64,000 nucleotides of DNA from BOG-224 sp963783505 (GTDB lineage: Bacteria > Acidobacteriota > Terriglobia > Bryobacterales > Bryobacteraceae), in contig CAWAOP010000041.1 in the NCBI GenBank assembly GCA_963783505.1, positions 325,545 through 389,544 of the forward strand, given 5' to 3'. The notes below the pieces were generated by a model, which was not told the origin of the DNA, made no database searches, and saw only the letters and a program-made list of their open reading frames with translations. The position numbers and the translations under genes are program-made. Below are positions 61,044 to 64,000 of this stretch, piece after piece; within the stretch, counting starts at the first letter, position 1; each line of letters begins with the position of its first letter.

Positions 61044-61804
61044 AGCGCGGCCAGCCAGACAAAAACGTCGGTGACTAAAGCGTCCAGGACGATGATGAGA
61101 ACGGACGCGACAACCATGGCCTGGGTAGTGGCGCGTCCGACGCCCTGGGTGCCTCCGGTGGTCCGCAGGCCGTAGAAGCAGCCGATCATCGAGATGACCA
61201 CGGCGAAGACGAAGGGCTTCAGCAGGCCCTGAGCCACGTCATTCCATTCGAGGGCCCGCCACGCGCTGTTCCAGTATTGAAGCGATGTCAGGTTCAGGTA
61301 CAGCACGGAGACGAGCCAGCCGCCGACCAAGCCGACGAAATCCGCGATGGCCGTCAGCGCGGGAAGCATGGTGAACGCGGCCAGCAGACGCGGGGTGACC
61401 AGTTTCTTCACCGGATCGGTGCCCAAGGCCCGCATGGCGTCGATCTGCTCCGTAACTTTCATGGAGCCTAATTCGCTCGCGATGCCCGAAGAATTACGGC
61501 CCGCCATCATGAGCGCCGAAAACACCGGCCCCAACTCACGGACCAGCGTGATGGCGACCACCATGCCCGTGCGGCCCACCTGACCGTACGTTTTCAGAGC
61601 GCGGGACATCTGAAGGGCCATGACCACGCCGCTGAAGAAGCCCGCCATCAGGATTACAGGCAGGCTGCCGACTCCAATCAAGTCCATTTGGATGGCGGTG
61701 TCGTCCCAGTAATGGGGCTTGCGGAGGATGTTTTGAAAGGCCCGGCCGGTGAGGACCAGGAACTCTTGAACCGCGCCAATGGGCGCTTTCAGCCAGTCGA
61801 GCAA
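61040..61804 (-). CDS. mlaE: MlaE-like ABC transporter permease
   Basis: The 254-residue permease has about five to six membrane segments and the MlaE family signature ARELGPVFSALMMAGR-type as VRELGPVFSALMMAGRNSSGIASELGSMKVTEQIDA in part. The amphipathic N terminus (LVLTGRAFQNILRKPHY) and the C-terminal YGLRTTGGTQGVGRATTQAMV are also typical. It heads mlaE-mlaF-mlaD-deacetylase-DDAH, in which every junction is overlapping or within 3 bases. It probably moves phospholipids at the inner membrane. Confidence 0.93.
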   Translation of the reverse strand: MLDWLKAPIGAVQEFLVLTGRAFQNILRKPHYWDDTAIQMDLIGVGSLPVILMAGFFSGVVMALQMSRALKTYGQVGRTGMVVAITLVRELGPVFSALMMAGRNSSGIASELGSMKVTEQIDAMRALGTDPVKKLVTPRLLAAFTMLPALTAIADFVGLVGGWLVSVLYLNLTSLQYWNSAWRALEWNDVAQGLLKPFVFAVVISMIGCFYGLRTTGGTQGVGRATTQAMVVASVLIIVLDALVTDVFVWLAAL

Positions 61805-61852
61805 GAAGAGAAGTCCTCGTTTCCGATGCTAACATACTAGTATTCCGTCGAT

Positions 61853-62803
61853 ATGAAAGGACTTACGGATATCGCCGGCATTCATGTCGGCCACATTTCC
61901 GACTACCAGGCGATAACCGGTTGCACGGCGATCCTATGCGAAGCCGGGGCCGTGGGAGGAGTGGACATCCGGGGATCGGCGACTGGGACGGAGGAGATCG
62001 CGACGCTCGATCCCGGCCACGTGGCGCAGCAGGTTCACGGAATCCTGTTGGGCGGAGGAAGCGCCTTCGGGTTGGAAGCCGCTTCCGGCGTCAGGCGGTA
62101 TCTGGAAGGGAAAGGCGTAGGTTATCCCACGGGCGCGGCCAAGGTGCCGATTGTACCGGCCGCGATTCTCTACGATTTGGGAATCGGGAAAGCCGGCGTC
62201 CGTCCAACGGCCGCCATGGGAGAAGCGGCGGCGGCGGCGGCCACCGATGGATTAGTGGGCGAAGGCTGCACCGGAGCGGGCACCGGCGCCACGGTGGGTA
62301 AGGCGCTGGGGATGCGCCAGGCGATGAAATCGGGCATTGGCTCGTACACGGTCACGTTGTCCGGAGGCGTTTTGGTCGCGGCGCTGGCGGCGGTGAACGC
62401 GTACGGGGACGTGCGCGATCCGGCGACGGGTAAGATCATCGCCGGTGCCCGCAAGTCCGCCACGAGCCGCGATTTCGCCGATACCAACGAAATCCTGAAA
62501 AGCCGCGGAGCCGGCGCCGGCCTGGGCGCTGCAAACACGACGCTCGTGGTTGTGGCGACGAACGCGCGGCTCACCAAGGTGGAAGCCAACAAACTGGCGC
62601 AATTCGGAAGCCAGGGAGTGGTGCGGACGATTTCTCCGGTCAACACCATGTTCGACGGCGACACGACGTTCGCGCTTTCACTCGGCGCGAAGCAGGCGGA
62701 TATCAACGCGCTCGGAGTAGCCGCGGCGGAAGCGGTCTCTCAAGCGATATTGCGCGCGGTGAAGTTCGCGAAGACGCTCGGAGGGATTGTGGGGCTGGGG
62801 TAG
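61853..62803 (+). CDS. P1-family N-terminal nucleophile peptidase (DmpA-like)
   Basis: P1-family enzymes (DmpA, BapA) cleave themselves to expose an N-terminal Ser/Thr nucleophile and act as aminopeptidases or amidases. The 316-residue protein has GGVDIRGSATGTEE, LLGGGSAFGLEAASGVRRYL, GYPTG and the likely autocleavage site GAANTTLVVVAT, with Asn228 before Thr229/Thr230. The C-terminal PVNTMFDGDTTFALS segment completes the active site. No signal peptide is present, so the enzyme is probably cytoplasmic. It is divergent from the mla operon, about 50 bases away. Confidence 0.92.
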   Translation: MKGLTDIAGIHVGHISDYQAITGCTAILCEAGAVGGVDIRGSATGTEEIATLDPGHVAQQVHGILLGGGSAFGLEAASGVRRYLEGKGVGYPTGAAKVPIVPAAILYDLGIGKAGVRPTAAMGEAAAAAATDGLVGEGCTGAGTGATVGKALGMRQAMKSGIGSYTVTLSGGVLVAALAAVNAYGDVRDPATGKIIAGARKSATSRDFADTNEILKSRGAGAGLGAANTTLVVVATNARLTKVEANKLAQFGSQGVVRTISPVNTMFDGDTTFALSLGAKQADINALGVAAAEAVSQAILRAVKFAKTLGGIVGLG

Positions 62804-62936
62804 AACTCCGGCAAACGGCGATCTGCGGCGACCCCATGGATGAGGACCATTTGGGAGTGGGTGGTCCAGGCGATGCCGCGGAAGAAAAGCCGAGACGACT
62901 TTCGGCTCTGCAGGCTTGACAGCCCGCGCCACGGCC

Positions 62937-63615
62937 CTAAGTGAACAGTATTGAGGCTAGGGGCGCGGGGAAAGGCGGTGGATCGAGCGGGCGTTCCGCT
63001 GCCGGCAGACTGGAGGGCGCACTGTGCGGATCTGATGGAACGAAGCCAATTGGGGAGGGCTGCTGCCGGTTGGTATGGGTATTCGAAGCCACGGAGGCCG
63101 GCTGGGTGGGCGACTCCGACGCGGTTTGGGGGGGTTTCGAACTCGCCGCGGCCTGGGAGCCGGAGCCCTGCAGGCGTTCGAGGGCCCGGAGCGCGCGGTG
63201 GTAGGCGCGGCCGGCGGAATCGATGCGGCGTTGGAGATGGAGGAAGGCTTCGTCGCTCGCGCACGAACGTAATGCCCTTGGCCGTTTTGGGGTCGTACTG
63301 GCCATCGTCGTCGAGGAACTCCTTTTCCCATAACTGGGCTTCGACGGTGCGAAAGCGGCGGAGGAGCCAATCGGAATTGATCAGGGTATCGGCCAGGAAT
63401 CGCTGTTCGGGGGTGGCGGGCCGAAACCTGGAGTAGTATTCCGCCGTGAGGGACTCCTGCGCGGCGGGGCTTTCGCCGCGGATGATCTGCGATTTGGCGT
63501 CGATGCCCGATTTGAGGGCGTTCATTCGAGAAGCGGACCTGCCCGCGGCGGTGCGGGGGCCGGTGGATGACTGAGCGTTTCTGCGATTGGCCTCGATTTG
63601 CTTGGGAGTTGCCAT
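62937..63615 (-). pseudogene. conserved MATPKQIEANRRNA protein with a one-base frameshift
   Basis: The N-terminal 110 residues (MATPKQIEANRRNAQSS, ALKSGIDAKSQII, TPEQRFLADTLINSDWLLRR, EAQLWEKEF) and the C-terminal part in another frame (SDEAFLHLQRRIDSAGRAYHRAL, then a Pro/Ser/Ala-rich tail) form one protein of a type I associate with Solibacter-like genomes. Removing one base near 63254-63264 joins them as FVRSDEAFLHLQ and gives 225 residues; the total length of 679 bases fits one extra base. GGAG precedes the ATG. The function is unknown. Confidence 0.7.
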
Positions 63616-64000
63616 TTTCGATCTCCGGATACAGGGTAGCAGGCTAGGGCGTGGGGGACGGGTTGTCAGATGTTGAAAGTGGCTTGTTTTCAGTGGGATG
63701 GGGATATTGGAAGTGGTGTTACCGGTTGGTTGGCGGGGCGACGGACGGGTGGCTGGGGAGCTACGCATAGGGCCCCGGAAAAGTGCGGTGAGGAGGAATC
63801 CGGCGGCGCCGCTCAATGAGGGTGCGGGCGGGGGTGGATCGATGTCCGAGTAGTGCGTGAGATCGGCATAGGGGCGGCGGTCGCCCGCCAATCGATGGCA
63901 CCACACTCTCTATTCGCCGCGTCGAATATGACATCGAAAGGGAAATCAAAGCACTCGGCCAGTCTGGGCTCCCTCGCTCCGATTGGATCGCAAGACCTTT
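63616..64000. other. right edge, no assigned gene
   Basis: GC-rich sequence without clear coding signal. Near the end a plus-strand frame reads IRRVEYDIEREIKALGQSG and continues past 64000 with plausible composition; it could be the start of another gene, but no start codon or family is evident. Confidence 0.35.

Noticed and set aside
1..64000. tRNA, rRNA or CRISPR loci
   Set aside because: None was recognised by eye; a tRNA scan would be needed to exclude tRNAs fully.

Overview
The window is GC-rich, gene-dense bacterial chromosome. It most resembles an acidobacterium of the Bryobacterales/Solibacter group. The main evidence is a large secreted subtilase whose C-terminal module matches the kind I know from Solibacter extracellular proteins (TIGR03437-like), together with a giant secreted WD40/DUF11 protein, secreted proteins in SMP-30-like and RraA-like families, and a short conserved protein starting MATPKQIEANRRNA. 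The assignment is inference. Start codons were chosen by hand: many genes are joined by 4-base stop/start overlaps (ATGA, GTGA, TTGA) with GTG or TTG starts.

Left part (1-16.4 kb), mostly housekeeping. era, a BON protein, an SMP-30-like protein, a Nudix hydrolase and mutS2 form one overlapping plus-strand run. They are followed by an ExbB/TolQ fragment, bacterioferritin and a truncated REP-associated transposase. gatB-bcp lie on the minus strand; a small membrane protein, rph and rdgB on the plus strand; then adenosine deaminase, glgB, a ribbon-helix-helix/PIN toxin-antitoxin pair with a possible third small gene, pcm with a DUF2103 gene, and a secreted SGNH hydrolase.

Secreted-protein operon (16.6-28.2 kb, minus strand). 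It encodes a choice-of-anchor-X type protein, a zinc phospholipase C/S1-P1 nuclease-like enzyme carrying a B-repeat, and a 3081-residue protein with two WD40 propellers, InlB-like repeats, five DUF11 modules, a cohesin-like domain and two dockerin-like motifs.

Sugar-nucleotide genes and accessory island (29.2-37.9 kb). A GalU-like nucleotidyltransferase is translationally coupled to an 1110-residue GHMP-kinase/UDP-sugar-pyrophosphorylase fusion. An ORF-less group II intron sits directly upstream. Next come a strong promoter, a membrane protein, an HD phosphohydrolase and a third piece lying in three successive frames, and then a divergent pair whose shared promoter region holds an operator for the XRE-type regulator.

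Right part (37.9-64 kb). Glutamate dehydrogenase, an NmrA-like protein, hrcA-grpE-dnaJ, a cytosine methylase/nuclease/Vsr set with a frameshifted nuclease, a HAD hydrolase, a molybdopterin-binding protein, argC-argB-acetyltransferase with an ARG-box-like site, a zinc-ribbon membrane protein, the S8 protease, a secreted RraA-like protein, an Mla-type lipid transporter (mlaE-mlaF-mlaD) coupled to a ChbG/HpnK-like deacetylase and a DDAH-like hydrolase, a P1-family peptidase and a frameshifted conserved protein.

Between genes there are several families of hairpin repeats, some with compensatory base changes between copies. At least three genes carry single-base frameshifts, so either several genes are decaying or the assembly contains indel errors. 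I saw no rRNA, tRNA or CRISPR array.
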